Part shown: positions 18,941 to 25,285 of the stretch, piece by piece
Position numbering within the stretch: the first letter of the stretch is position 1
Layout: every line of letters begins with the position of its first letter
Assembly (NCBI GenBank): GCA_021846485.1
Contig: JAJZWW010000001.1
Span: 1 to 43,222, forward strand
Direction: 5' to 3'
Origin: Actinomycetes bacterium
Lineage (GTDB): Bacteria; Actinomycetota; Acidimicrobiia; Acidimicrobiales; Palsa-688
DNA: 43,222 bases
Notes under the pieces: generated by a model
Database searches by the model: none
What the model saw: only the letters and a program-made list of their open reading frames with translations
Told to the model about the DNA's origin: nothing
Made by a program: the position numbers and the translations under genes

Positions 18941-19623
18941 TCAGATTCGAGCACGTCACCAAGGCCTACAAGGGCTCCACCGTCGCCCTCCGGGACGTCA
19001 GCGTGGACATCCGCAAGGGGGAGCTGGTCTTCTTGGTCGGCCCCTCCGGGTCGGGGAAGTCCACCTTCTTGCGCCTGGTCACCAAAGAGGAGGTCGCCGA
19101 CGGCGGCCAGGTCTGGGTCGCCGGCAAGGAGGTCGGGTCGCTGCCGGCGTTCAAGGTCCCGTACCTTCGACGCAACATCGGCTGCGTGTTCCAGGACTTC
19201 CGCCTGCTGCCGACCAAGAGCGTCTACGAGAACGTGGCGTTCGCCCTGGAGGTGATCGGCCGGCCCCGCCACGTCGTGCGCAGCCAGGTGCCCCAGATCC
19301 TCGACCTGGTCGGCCTCGGCAAGAAGTTGCGGAGCCTGCCGGGGGAGCTGTCGGGCGGTGAGCAGCAGCGGGTGGCGATCGCCCGCGCCTTCGTCAACCG
19401 CCCGCTGATCCTGCTGGCCGACGAGCCGACCGGCAACCTGGACCCGAGCACGACGGCGGGGATCATGAGGCTGCTCGACCGGATCAACAAGACCGGCACC
19501 ACCGTCGTCATGGCCACCCACGACAACACCATCGTCGACTCGATGCGCCGACGGGTGATCGAGCTCGACCGGGGCACGGTGGTCCGGGACCAAGAGCGCG
19601 GCATCTACGGCGTGGGGGCCTGA
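18937..19623 (+). CDS. ftsE: Cell division ATP-binding protein FtsE
   Basis: FtsE is the ATPase of the FtsEX complex, which couples ATP hydrolysis at the division ring to activation of periplasmic or extracellular cell-wall hydrolases. The 228 residues are a single ABC domain: Walker A GPSGSGKST at 35-43, Q-loop FQDFRLL, signature LSGGEQQR at 138-145, Walker B LLADEPTGNLD at about 159-169, and H-loop ATHD. ATG 18937 is preceded by a possible coupled leader frame and by a TACCCT promoter box. ftsX follows after three bases. In many bacteria a peptidoglycan hydrolase or smpB comes next; neither is present in this window. Confidence 0.96.
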   Translation: MIRFEHVTKAYKGSTVALRDVSVDIRKGELVFLVGPSGSGKSTFLRLVTKEEVADGGQVWVAGKEVGSLPAFKVPYLRRNIGCVFQDFRLLPTKSVYENVAFALEVIGRPRHVVRSQVPQILDLVGLGKKLRSLPGELSGGEQQRVAIARAFVNRPLILLADEPTGNLDPSTTAGIMRLLDRINKTGTTVVMATHDNTIVDSMRRRVIELDRGTVVRDQERGIYGVGA

Positions 19624-19626
19624 GCG

Positions 19627-20541
19627 TTGGCCCTCCCCTCCCGGTACCTGCTGCGCGAGACCGCCGACAACCTGCGCCGTAACCTGGTGATGACCGTCGC
19701 CGCGGTGGTCACCATGGTCGTCTCGCTGGCGGCTGCCGGCGGCGTGCTCATCATGCGCGAGGCGATCCACAAGCAGGCGATCGAGTGGCGCGGCGGCGTG
19801 CAGGTCGCGGTCTTCTTGAACCCGTCGGTCACCCCGAGCGAGGTTCACGCCGTCGGTCAGCTGCTCGCGGAGGACCGGGTCGGGGCGTCGGGTTCGGCCA
19901 GCCCGCACCTGGTCAAGAGCTACTTCTACGTCGACAAGGTCCGGGCGTACAAGGAGTTCAAGACGCTCTTCGGTGGCGACCCGCAGCTGGTCAAGGTCAT
20001 GACCCCTGCCCAGATGCCCCCGTCGTACCGGGTGGTGCCTGCCCGCCCGGGGGACGTGACCACGATCGGGGACCAGTTCTCCCACCAGCCGGGCGTGTAC
20101 CGGGTGTCCTACGCCCGCCAGGCGATCGTCGCCCTGGAGAACCGCTTCCACACCCTGTCGGAGATCGCCGTGGCTCTCGCCATCGGGGTCATGGTCGGGG
20201 CGGTCGCGCTGATCGTCAACACCATCCAGCTGGCGATCTTCGCCCGTCGGCGGGAGGTGGCGGTGATGAAGCTCGTGGGGGCGACCAACTGGTTCATCCG
20301 CATACCGTTCATGCTGGAGGGCCTGGTGGACGGGGTGCTCGGCGCGGTCCTCGCGTTCATCCCGATCTACTTCGCCCGGGGTTCCATCGCCTCGTTCGTC
20401 GGCAGCGAGTCGCTCGGGCTGCAGCGGCTGTACGTGACCCCGCACGACGCGGTGATGACCGGTCTGGTGATGCTCGTCGTGGGTGCGGCTGTCGGGGCGA
20501 TCGGCTCGGCCTTCGCGGTCCGCCGTTTCCTGCGGGTCTGA
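19627..20541 (+). CDS. ftsX: Cell division membrane protein FtsX
   Basis: FtsX is the membrane partner of FtsE and contacts cell-wall hydrolases through its extracellular domain. The 304-residue protein has a short basic N-terminus (YLLRETADNLRRNL), a first helix at about 20-42, a large external domain (about 50-175, including the FYVDKVRAYKEFKTLFG segment), and three further helices at about 180-300 with the MKLVGATNWFIRIPFMLEG motif typical of the family. It starts with TTG three bases after the ftsE stop, so the two are translationally linked. The gene ends 40 bases before the convergent globin gene. The usual downstream smpB is missing here. Confidence 0.95.
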   Translation: MALPSRYLLRETADNLRRNLVMTVAAVVTMVVSLAAAGGVLIMREAIHKQAIEWRGGVQVAVFLNPSVTPSEVHAVGQLLAEDRVGASGSASPHLVKSYFYVDKVRAYKEFKTLFGGDPQLVKVMTPAQMPPSYRVVPARPGDVTTIGDQFSHQPGVYRVSYARQAIVALENRFHTLSEIAVALAIGVMVGAVALIVNTIQLAIFARRREVAVMKLVGATNWFIRIPFMLEGLVDGVLGAVLAFIPIYFARGSIASFVGSESLGLQRLYVTPHDAVMTGLVMLVVGAAVGAIGSAFAVRRFLRV

Positions 20542-20581
20542 CCGCCGGCTTGCTCCGCCGGGGCGCTCCGGGGATGCCGGC

Positions 20582-20971
20582 TCAGTCGTCGGCGGCGTTG
20601 ACCAGGTGGGTGGCCGCCGACTCGAAGTAGCTGGTCAGCTGGGCTGTCTCCATCGCCCCGGCCTCCGAGGCACTCAGCGCGGCGAGCATGTGGCGGACCC
20701 AGGCGTCGCGGGCAGCCCGGGTGATCCGGAACTGGGCGTGGCGCGCCCCCAGGCGCGGGTGGCCCCGCCGGTCGCCGTAGGTGGTCGGGCCGCCGGAGAA
20801 CTGGACCAGGAAGTCCCGCAGGTTGACCCGGGCGGCCTCGAAGGCCGCCTCGTCGTCGGGGTAGAGCGCGCCGAGCAGCGGGTCGTCTCTCAGCGAGGCG
20901 TAGAACCGCCGGGTGAGCATTTCGAAGAAGGTGTCACCGCCTACCCGCTGGTAGAGACTGCTCGGGGCCAC
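20582..20971 (-). CDS. glbO: Group II truncated hemoglobin (GlbO-like)
   Basis: A 129-residue 2-on-2 globin. It matches the mycobacterial GlbO pattern: SLYQRVGGDTFFEMLTRRFYA with the B10-type Tyr at about 24, LYPDD, GGPTTYGDRRGHPRLGARH with the proximal haem His at about 78, and RDAWVRHM with the G8 Trp at about 91. The expected CD1 tyrosine (QYWGGP in GlbO) is replaced by Phe-Ser (QFSGGP), which should change ligand binding in the distal pocket. Such globins bind oxygen or detoxify NO and peroxide. The start is uncertain: GTG 20971 or 20977, or ATG 21043 with a longer basic proline-rich N-terminus, are all in frame. The first two fit the family length. It is convergent with ftsX. Confidence 0.85.
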   Translation of the reverse strand: MAPSSLYQRVGGDTFFEMLTRRFYASLRDDPLLGALYPDDEAAFEAARVNLRDFLVQFSGGPTTYGDRRGHPRLGARHAQFRITRAARDAWVRHMLAALSASEAGAMETAQLTSYFESAATHLVNAADD

Positions 20972-21085
20972 CCCCACAGGATGGCGCGGCGAGGGCCGGT
21001 CGCGGCGCGGCGGCGGGCCGGGACCCCCCAGGGTCCGTATCATCCCGGCACGAGCCTCGACCGAGCTGTCCCACCTTCCACCCGG

Positions 21086-21430
21086 GTGCTACCCCCCCGC
21101 CTGCGCACGGCCGCTTGCCTGGGGTTGCTCGCCGTCGCCCTGGGGGGTTGCGGTGGGCGCTCCGGTCCGAGCCCGGCGGCCGCCGACGCCTTCTTGGGGG
21201 CGGTCCACACTGCCGACCCGGCGGTCAACCAGGTCCGCAGCGACCGGGCCCTGCTGCGCCTGGGCGAGGCCGTCTGCGCGGAGCTCTCCTCGGGGGCGTC
21301 GTTCCAGACCGTCGCCGATCGGCTGCTCACCAGCGGGCTGCCCACCGGGGACATCGGGGCCCTGCTGTCGGCCGCGGCCGACGACCTCTGTCCCCGCTAC
21401 CGGGGCCGGGTCGATCTCGGCGGCTCCTGA
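21086..21430 (+). CDS. DUF732-like lipoprotein
   Basis: The 114-residue product begins at GTG 21086 with a lipoprotein signal peptide (MLPPRLRTAACLGLLAVALGGC), the lipobox ending at Cys22. The mature part (AAADAFLGAVHTADPAVNQV, then LGEAVCAELSSGASFQTVADRL and AADDLCPRY) resembles DUF732: a small helical, one-disulphide domain common in secreted actinobacterial proteins and of unknown function. It is expected to be anchored on the outer face of the membrane. A TATCAT sequence at 21038-21043 could be its promoter. It lies between the divergent globin gene and the convergent FHA gene and looks like a single-gene unit. The upstream in-frame extension to 20483 is antisense to the globin and ignored. 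Confidence 0.7.
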   Translation: MLPPRLRTAACLGLLAVALGGCGGRSGPSPAAADAFLGAVHTADPAVNQVRSDRALLRLGEAVCAELSSGASFQTVADRLLTSGLPTGDIGALLSAAADDLCPRYRGRVDLGGS

Positions 21431-21468
21431 GCTGAGCTCGGGCCGAGAAGCTGCTGAGCTGGGGGAGA

Positions 21469-22698
21469 TCAGCTCCCGATGGCCGGGCTGGTCGGTCCGC
21501 CGAGCGGCCACGGCGAGACGAAGGTGAGGACCCGCCGGCCCAGGGAGAGGTGGGAGCCGGGCTCGAGGGGCTCGGGGCGCAGGGGTGCCAGCCGCTCCCA
21601 GTCGGTCCGGCCGGGGCGGACTAGGTGGGTGCCGGCTGCGGCTCCCCGGTCGGCGACGGTCACCGACCACCCCGACACCCGGATCTCCAGGTGCGCTGGC
21701 GCGAGGTCGCTGTCCCGGGAGGCGAGCCGCAGCGGGGTGGCGCCACCCCCGGCCACCGCCGGGTCTGCGCCAGGGTCGGCGCCGAGCACCAGGTCGCCGT
21801 CGACCCGGTAGACGTTGCCGTCGTCGGCCAGGAGCAGCCCGATCGGGGGGCGGGCGCCGCTCGACGCCGTCGGGCTCGCGATGCGCTCGGCGCAGCGCGC
21901 GCATCGTGGCGCTGCAGGGTGGTTGAAGTGGCCGTTGGGGCACCGCCGGCCCGGGACCAGCGGGGCGGGACCGGCCGGTGGGCCGGGCGTGGCGTCCACC
22001 CCCGGGAGCGGGTCGCGGGTGACCGACGGGGCCGAGCGCAGGTCGAGCAACCTCCCCGAGGAGGGCGGGGATCGGTCCCCGGCCGGCGGGGGCGCCGCCC
22101 GCGGCGCGGAGGCGACCAGCGGGTCGTAGCTGCCGGCTGCCGACGGCGGTGGGGCGCCGTGCGCGCGGGGCCGTCCCTCGCCCGGCCCCGGGGCGGAAGA
22201 GCCGGCGGCGAAGGCCCCGGCGAGAGCGAGGTCGGCGCCGGCGGGCACGAGCAGGAAGCCGCCCCCGGGTACGGTGCCTCCGGCCAGGTCGTAGGGGGAG
22301 TCGGGGTGGAGCTGGGGCAGCGCCGAGCCGGCCGGCCCGAGGCTCAGAGCCGGTCGGGGGGTCACCGCGGACAGCTTCCAACCCTCCGACGGGGCCGGCG
22401 CCAGCCAGGTCTCGCCGTCCCAGAGCTGGACCGGTCCGTGGAGGATCGCCACCCATCCTCCGTCGTCGCGCCCGACCGCTCCGAAGGCCGCCCCGGGCTC
22501 TGGGTCGCGCTGGGCGAGGATCCCGGCCACGTGGTCGGCCAGCAGCCGCCCACCCCTCCCGGAGGGGCCGACGTTGCGCAGCGACTGGTGCAAGAAGCCG
22601 AGCAGGGCGGGGGAGGCGGTTGGTCCGGCCCACGCCGCGACCCCGCCGGAGCGCATCACCGTGCCCGGGCCGACGAGCACCTCCACGCGGTCGCTCAA
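21469..22698 (-). CDS. FHA-domain protein with internal zinc ribbon
   Basis: This 409-residue protein has an N-terminal region of about 150 residues (GPGTVMRSGGVAAWAG … GWVAILHGPVQLWDGETWL) that I do not recognise, a low-complexity Pro/Ala linker, a zinc-ribbon-like CPNGHFNHPAAPRCARC at about 245-261, and a C-terminal forkhead-associated domain (LVLGADPGADP, HLEIRVSGWSVTVADRG, GSHLSLGRRVLTFVSP). FHA domains bind phosphothreonine peptides, although the SxNG-type loop is altered here (DRGAAAGTHL). The start may be TTG 22698, with AAGG about eight bases upstream, or GTG 22686. It lies 25 bases after the pseudokinase gene, so the two form an operon and presumably a functional pair: a kinase-like protein and a phosphopeptide reader. 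Confidence 0.75.
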   Translation of the reverse strand: MSDRVEVLVGPGTVMRSGGVAAWAGPTASPALLGFLHQSLRNVGPSGRGGRLLADHVAGILAQRDPEPGAAFGAVGRDDGGWVAILHGPVQLWDGETWLAPAPSEGWKLSAVTPRPALSLGPAGSALPQLHPDSPYDLAGGTVPGGGFLLVPAGADLALAGAFAAGSSAPGPGEGRPRAHGAPPPSAAGSYDPLVASAPRAAPPPAGDRSPPSSGRLLDLRSAPSVTRDPLPGVDATPGPPAGPAPLVPGRRCPNGHFNHPAAPRCARCAERIASPTASSGARPPIGLLLADDGNVYRVDGDLVLGADPGADPAVAGGGATPLRLASRDSDLAPAHLEIRVSGWSVTVADRGAAAGTHLVRPGRTDWERLAPLRPEPLEPGSHLSLGRRVLTFVSPWPLGGPTSPAIGS

Positions 22699-22723
22699 CC
22701 TTCGGGCCTTGTCGGGCGGGCGG

Positions 22724-23530
22724 TCACGCGGGCGCCATCTGCTCCAGGCGCTCCGCGACGGCCAGCGCGGTCGCCGGCCGCCGGGCCGGGTCGGGCTCCA
22801 GGCACTCGCGGACCAGGTCCCCGGCCGGCCCGGACAGCGACGCGTCCACCCGGGGGCGCTCGACGAGCACCCGCTGCACCGCGGTGACCACGGGGTCCCG
22901 GGGGAGGTCGGGGTGGAGCAGGGTCCCGGTGAGCTGGCGGTGGAGCAGAGCGCCGAGCGCGTAGATGTCGGAGGCCCTCGTCGCCCCGGCACCCCAGAGC
23001 CGGTCGGGCTCGGCGCCGTCCAGGTCCTCGGGGGCGACCACCCGGGTGACCGCCGGCGGGAGGGCGGCCGCCGCCGCCAGCGGCAGGTCGAGCAGCCCCT
23101 CCTCACCGTCGAGCAGCACCGTGCCGGGACGGATGTCGCCGTGCGCCCAGCCGGCCTCGTGCAGCTCGTGGGCCGCCCGGGCCGCGGTGGCGATCGCTCT
23201 CATGGCGAGCCCTGGGGCGACCGAGGCGCTCGCCACCGGGCGGGCACCGGGATGGTCCCGGGAAGCCCAGGCGGTCGACTGGCCTCCCCGGGGCTCACGG
23301 CCCGCCTCGATCAAGGCGGGCAGGCGCGGTGAGCGGATCGACGCCAGCTCCTCCAGGCGGTGGCCGAGGACCGCCCAGCCGGCCTCGTCGAGCGGCCCCA
23401 GGTCGACGACCACGACCGCTCCGTCCCTCCCCAGGCGGGATGGCGGTTCGGCCACCCAGGCCGGTCCGGATCCGGCGTCGGCTCCGGCGGCCGGGCTGGT
23501 GATCCGGTAGTCGGCGTAGCTGGGCGGCAC
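22724..23530 (-). CDS. Serine/threonine pseudokinase
   Basis: A 268-residue protein with the outline of the C-lobe of a Hanks-type kinase. It has a catalytic-loop-like HGDIRPGTVLL at 130-140 (HRDxKPxN with Arg→Gly and Asn→Thr), a VAPEDLDG stretch resembling the APE motif, ASDIYALGALLHRQLTG matching subdomain IX, and RPATALAVAERLEQM at the C-terminus. The N-lobe is missing or unrecognisable: there is no glycine-rich loop and no VAIK lysine (VVVVDLGPLDE instead). The DFG motif is replaced by Asp-Leu-Pro. It is therefore likely catalytically dead or an unusual nucleotide-binding scaffold. GTG 23530 is supported by an excellent ribosome-binding site (AAGGAGGAGG). A TAGGCT box lies at 23557-23562, so this transcript has a true leader. 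It is followed by the FHA gene. Confidence 0.7.
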   Translation of the reverse strand: MPPSYADYRITSPAAGADAGSGPAWVAEPPSRLGRDGAVVVVDLGPLDEAGWAVLGHRLEELASIRSPRLPALIEAGREPRGGQSTAWASRDHPGARPVASASVAPGLAMRAIATAARAAHELHEAGWAHGDIRPGTVLLDGEEGLLDLPLAAAAALPPAVTRVVAPEDLDGAEPDRLWGAGATRASDIYALGALLHRQLTGTLLHPDLPRDPVVTAVQRVLVERPRVDASLSGPAGDLVRECLEPDPARRPATALAVAERLEQMAPA

Positions 23531-23597
23531 GGCACCTCCTCCTTCGGGGTCGGGGAAGCCTACCGCTCCACCCTTGCGGTCGGTCTCCACAGAGGGC

Positions 23598-23612
23598 AGT
23601 ATCAAATACTAT
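23598..23612 (+). promoter_or_regulatory. Palindromic operator overlapping the promoter of the transglycosylase gene
   Basis: AGTAT-CAA-ATACT (23598-23610) is an inverted repeat with 5-bp arms, overlapping a TACTAT box (23607-23612). The stretch is strikingly AT-rich for this genome. Its position suggests a repressor- or activator-controlled -10 region. Confidence 0.4.
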
Positions 23613-23651
23613 GGAGAGGTATGAAAAAGGCTTAGAGGACCAGGAGTCGCG

Positions 23652-24308
23652 TTGCTGATCCGCGCTGCCTCTGCGCTCGGCGCCGGTGTCGCGACGCTGT
23701 CGGTCGCTGCGGTGGTCGCCGCAACCGGGGCCGGGCTCGTGGCCCTCGTCGGGGCGGGCGCCGCGCTCCAGGTCTCCGATGCCCCGCCTGCGGCTGCCCC
23801 ACCGTCGAGCCGAGCGGCCTCGGAGGTCCCAGCCGCCTACCTGCGGGCCTTCCGGGCCGCGGCGGTCACCTGCCCCGGCCTTCCCTGGAGCGTGCTTGCC
23901 GGCATCGGCCGGGCGGAGAGCGACTTCGGCGCCGACCCCCAGACCTCACCGGCCGGCGCCGTCGGGCCGATGCAGTTCCTCCCCTCCACATTCGCCGCCT
24001 ACGACACGCCGGTCCCGCCCGGCGGGGTCACGCCCCCGAGCCCCTACGACCCGCTAGACGCGATCTACGCCGCGGCGCGCCTGTTGTGCGCGAACGGTGC
24101 CGAGGGCGGCACCGACATCCCCGGCGCCATCTACGCCTACAACCACAGCAGGGCTTACGTCGACGAGGTCCTCTCCTACGCCGCCGCCTACTCCGCACCG
24201 GCGCCCCCGTCGGCCGTCCCCCCGCCCCGCCGCGGTCGGGGCGGTCGGCTACGCCCTCGCCCAGGTCGACAGGCGAAACGGTCCAGCAGGCAAGTTTCTC
24301 CTGGGTAG
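23652..24308 (+). CDS. Lytic transglycosylase (SLT-type), probably C-terminally frameshifted
   Basis: The 218-residue product starts with a hydrophobic signal or anchor segment (about 10-40) and contains a GH23-like lytic transglycosylase domain: VLAGIGRAESDFG with the catalytic Glu, SPAGAVGPMQFLPSTFAAY, DPLDAIYAAARLLCANG and GAIYAYNHSRAYVDEVLSYAA. These enzymes cleave peptidoglycan glycan strands. After the linker PSAVPPPRRG the frame turns into arginine-rich nonsense, while the +1 frame reads AVGAVGYALAQVD, which looks like the start of an NlpC/P60 peptidase domain. So the protein has probably lost a C-terminal endopeptidase by frameshift and deletion. TTG 23652 has a good ribosome-binding site (AGGAG, 23642-23646). 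An AT-rich palindromic promoter precedes it, which suggests regulated expression. Confidence 0.7.
   Translation: MLIRAASALGAGVATLSVAAVVAATGAGLVALVGAGAALQVSDAPPAAAPPSSRAASEVPAAYLRAFRAAAVTCPGLPWSVLAGIGRAESDFGADPQTSPAGAVGPMQFLPSTFAAYDTPVPPGGVTPPSPYDPLDAIYAAARLLCANGAEGGTDIPGAIYAYNHSRAYVDEVLSYAAAYSAPAPPSAVPPPRRGRGGRLRPRPGRQAKRSSRQVSPG
24232..24270 (+). pseudogene. Remnant of an NlpC/P60-like domain in the +1 frame
   Basis: In the +1 frame relative to the transglycosylase gene, these 13 codons read AVGAVGYALAQVD, resembling the first helix of NlpC/P60 domains (AVAYALAQLGKPYVWGG). The expected continuation with the catalytic cysteine is absent; the downstream sequence is non-coding and repeat-rich. 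The frame change falls in a C-rich run at about 24208-24230, a typical place for an indel or a sequencing error. Confidence 0.4.
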
Positions 24309-24337
24309 TTGCCGCTCGGGGCCCTGATCCGGCATCG

Positions 24338-24449
24338 AATGCACCCAGCTCGCCTCAATGCGCCCAGTTCTGGACGGTTCGCCGTCCCAGATGCCCGTCG
24401 GACCGCGAAAGTGATGTCATGGCGCGCCTCCGGACGGTGCGCCGTCCGG
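24338..24449 (+). repeat. Direct repeats and twin hairpins in a gene-free gap
   Basis: AATGCACCCAG (24338-24348) and AATGCGCCCAG (24357-24367) are near-identical direct repeats. They are followed by two related hairpins exactly 60 bases apart: GGACGG-TTCG-CCGTCC (24372-24387) and CCGGACGG-TGCG-CCGTCCGG (24430-24449). They lie between the broken transglycosylase and the end of the convergent PIG-L gene. They might be terminators for both genes or remnants of a small mobile or repeat element. Confidence 0.5.
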
Positions 24450-24509
24450 GGTCCAGGCCGAAGCGCCTGTCCTGCGGCCAGGTCGGGCTCTCGTTGCCCG
24501 GCGGGCGGC

Positions 24510-25226
24510 CTACCGGGTGTCGACTCGCCGGAACGCCTCGGCGTAGCGGCCCTCGGGCAGGCCGCCGGCGGCAGCGGTGCGGCCCATCCACTCCCGGAGC
24601 ATCGGCTCCAACCGGCCGTTGCGGTCGGTCTCCTGGCTGACGTGGGCGCGCAGGGCGGTGGCCTTGAGCTCGAAGTGCTCGGTCAAGTCCAGGACCACGT
24701 CGGGATCGGGCCCGCCGACGACCCAGACCTCCTCCACCGAGTGGGGGGCGAGCCCCTCGGCCGCCAGCTCAGGGTGGGCGAAGGGGTTGCGGGCGTCGGG
24801 GTAGACGGCGCACAGGGTCGCCTCGCCGGCTGCGAGGTGGTCGGGGTGGCTGCCGTGGATGCTCCCCCAGTTGCGCTGCGGGCACTGGCAGATCACCCGC
24901 TTCGGGCGCACCGTGCGGATCACCCGGGACAGGTCTCGCCGCAGCCGCGTGCTCACCTCGACCCGACCGTCGGGGTGGCCGAGCCAGTGGAGGTCCTCGA
25001 CCCCGAGGACTCGGGCGGCCTCGGTCTGTTCTGCCCGGCGGATCCGGGGGATCTCCGCCCGTGGCACGTCGGGGTCGAAGCCGCCGGCGTCGCCGTCGGT
25101 CACCAGGCAGTACGACACCCGCCAGCCGCTGGCCACCAGGAAGGCCACGGTGGCCCCCGATCCGTAGTCGATGTCGTCGGGGTGGGCGGCCACCACCAGG
25201 GCGCAAGGGGCAGAGTCTTCGGTCAC
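24510..25226 (-). CDS. PIG-L family zinc-dependent deacetylase
   Basis: A 238-residue member of the LmbE/PIG-L family, which removes acyl groups from GlcNAc-like substrates. The zinc motif AHPDD is at 14-18 and the second histidine motif SHPDH at 126-130; GSIHGSHPDH and LVTDGDAGG are also typical. In actinobacteria this family includes MshB and Mca of mycothiol metabolism. A mycothiol synthase (MshD) is encoded about 12.5 kb away, but this protein is shorter than MshB or Mca (usually nearly 300 residues), so the substrate is left open. GTG 25226 has a TACCTT box six bases upstream. It is divergent from the acyl-CoA dehydrogenase, with only 59 bases between starts. Confidence 0.88.
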   Translation of the reverse strand: MTEDSAPCALVVAAHPDDIDYGSGATVAFLVASGWRVSYCLVTDGDAGGFDPDVPRAEIPRIRRAEQTEAARVLGVEDLHWLGHPDGRVEVSTRLRRDLSRVIRTVRPKRVICQCPQRNWGSIHGSHPDHLAAGEATLCAVYPDARNPFAHPELAAEGLAPHSVEEVWVVGGPDPDVVLDLTEHFELKATALRAHVSQETDRNGRLEPMLREWMGRTAAAGGLPEGRYAEAFRRVDTR

Positions 25227-25232
25227 CGGGTC

Positions 25233-25238
25233 AAGGTA
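25233..25238 (-). promoter_or_regulatory. -10 box of the PIG-L gene
   Basis: TACCTT on the minus strand lies six bases before GTG 25226, and there is no ribosome-binding site. It is one half of a compact divergent promoter region. Confidence 0.55.
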
Positions 25239-25272
25239 CTTCCGGGCGCTGCCCGACCACGTCAGGGCACCC

Positions 25273-25278
25273 TACGAT
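25273..25278 (+). promoter_or_regulatory. -10 box of the acyl-CoA dehydrogenase gene
   Basis: TACGAT lies seven bases before ATG 25286, the same leaderless arrangement as secA, which has an identical box. Confidence 0.55.
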
Positions 25279-25285
25279 CGGCGGG

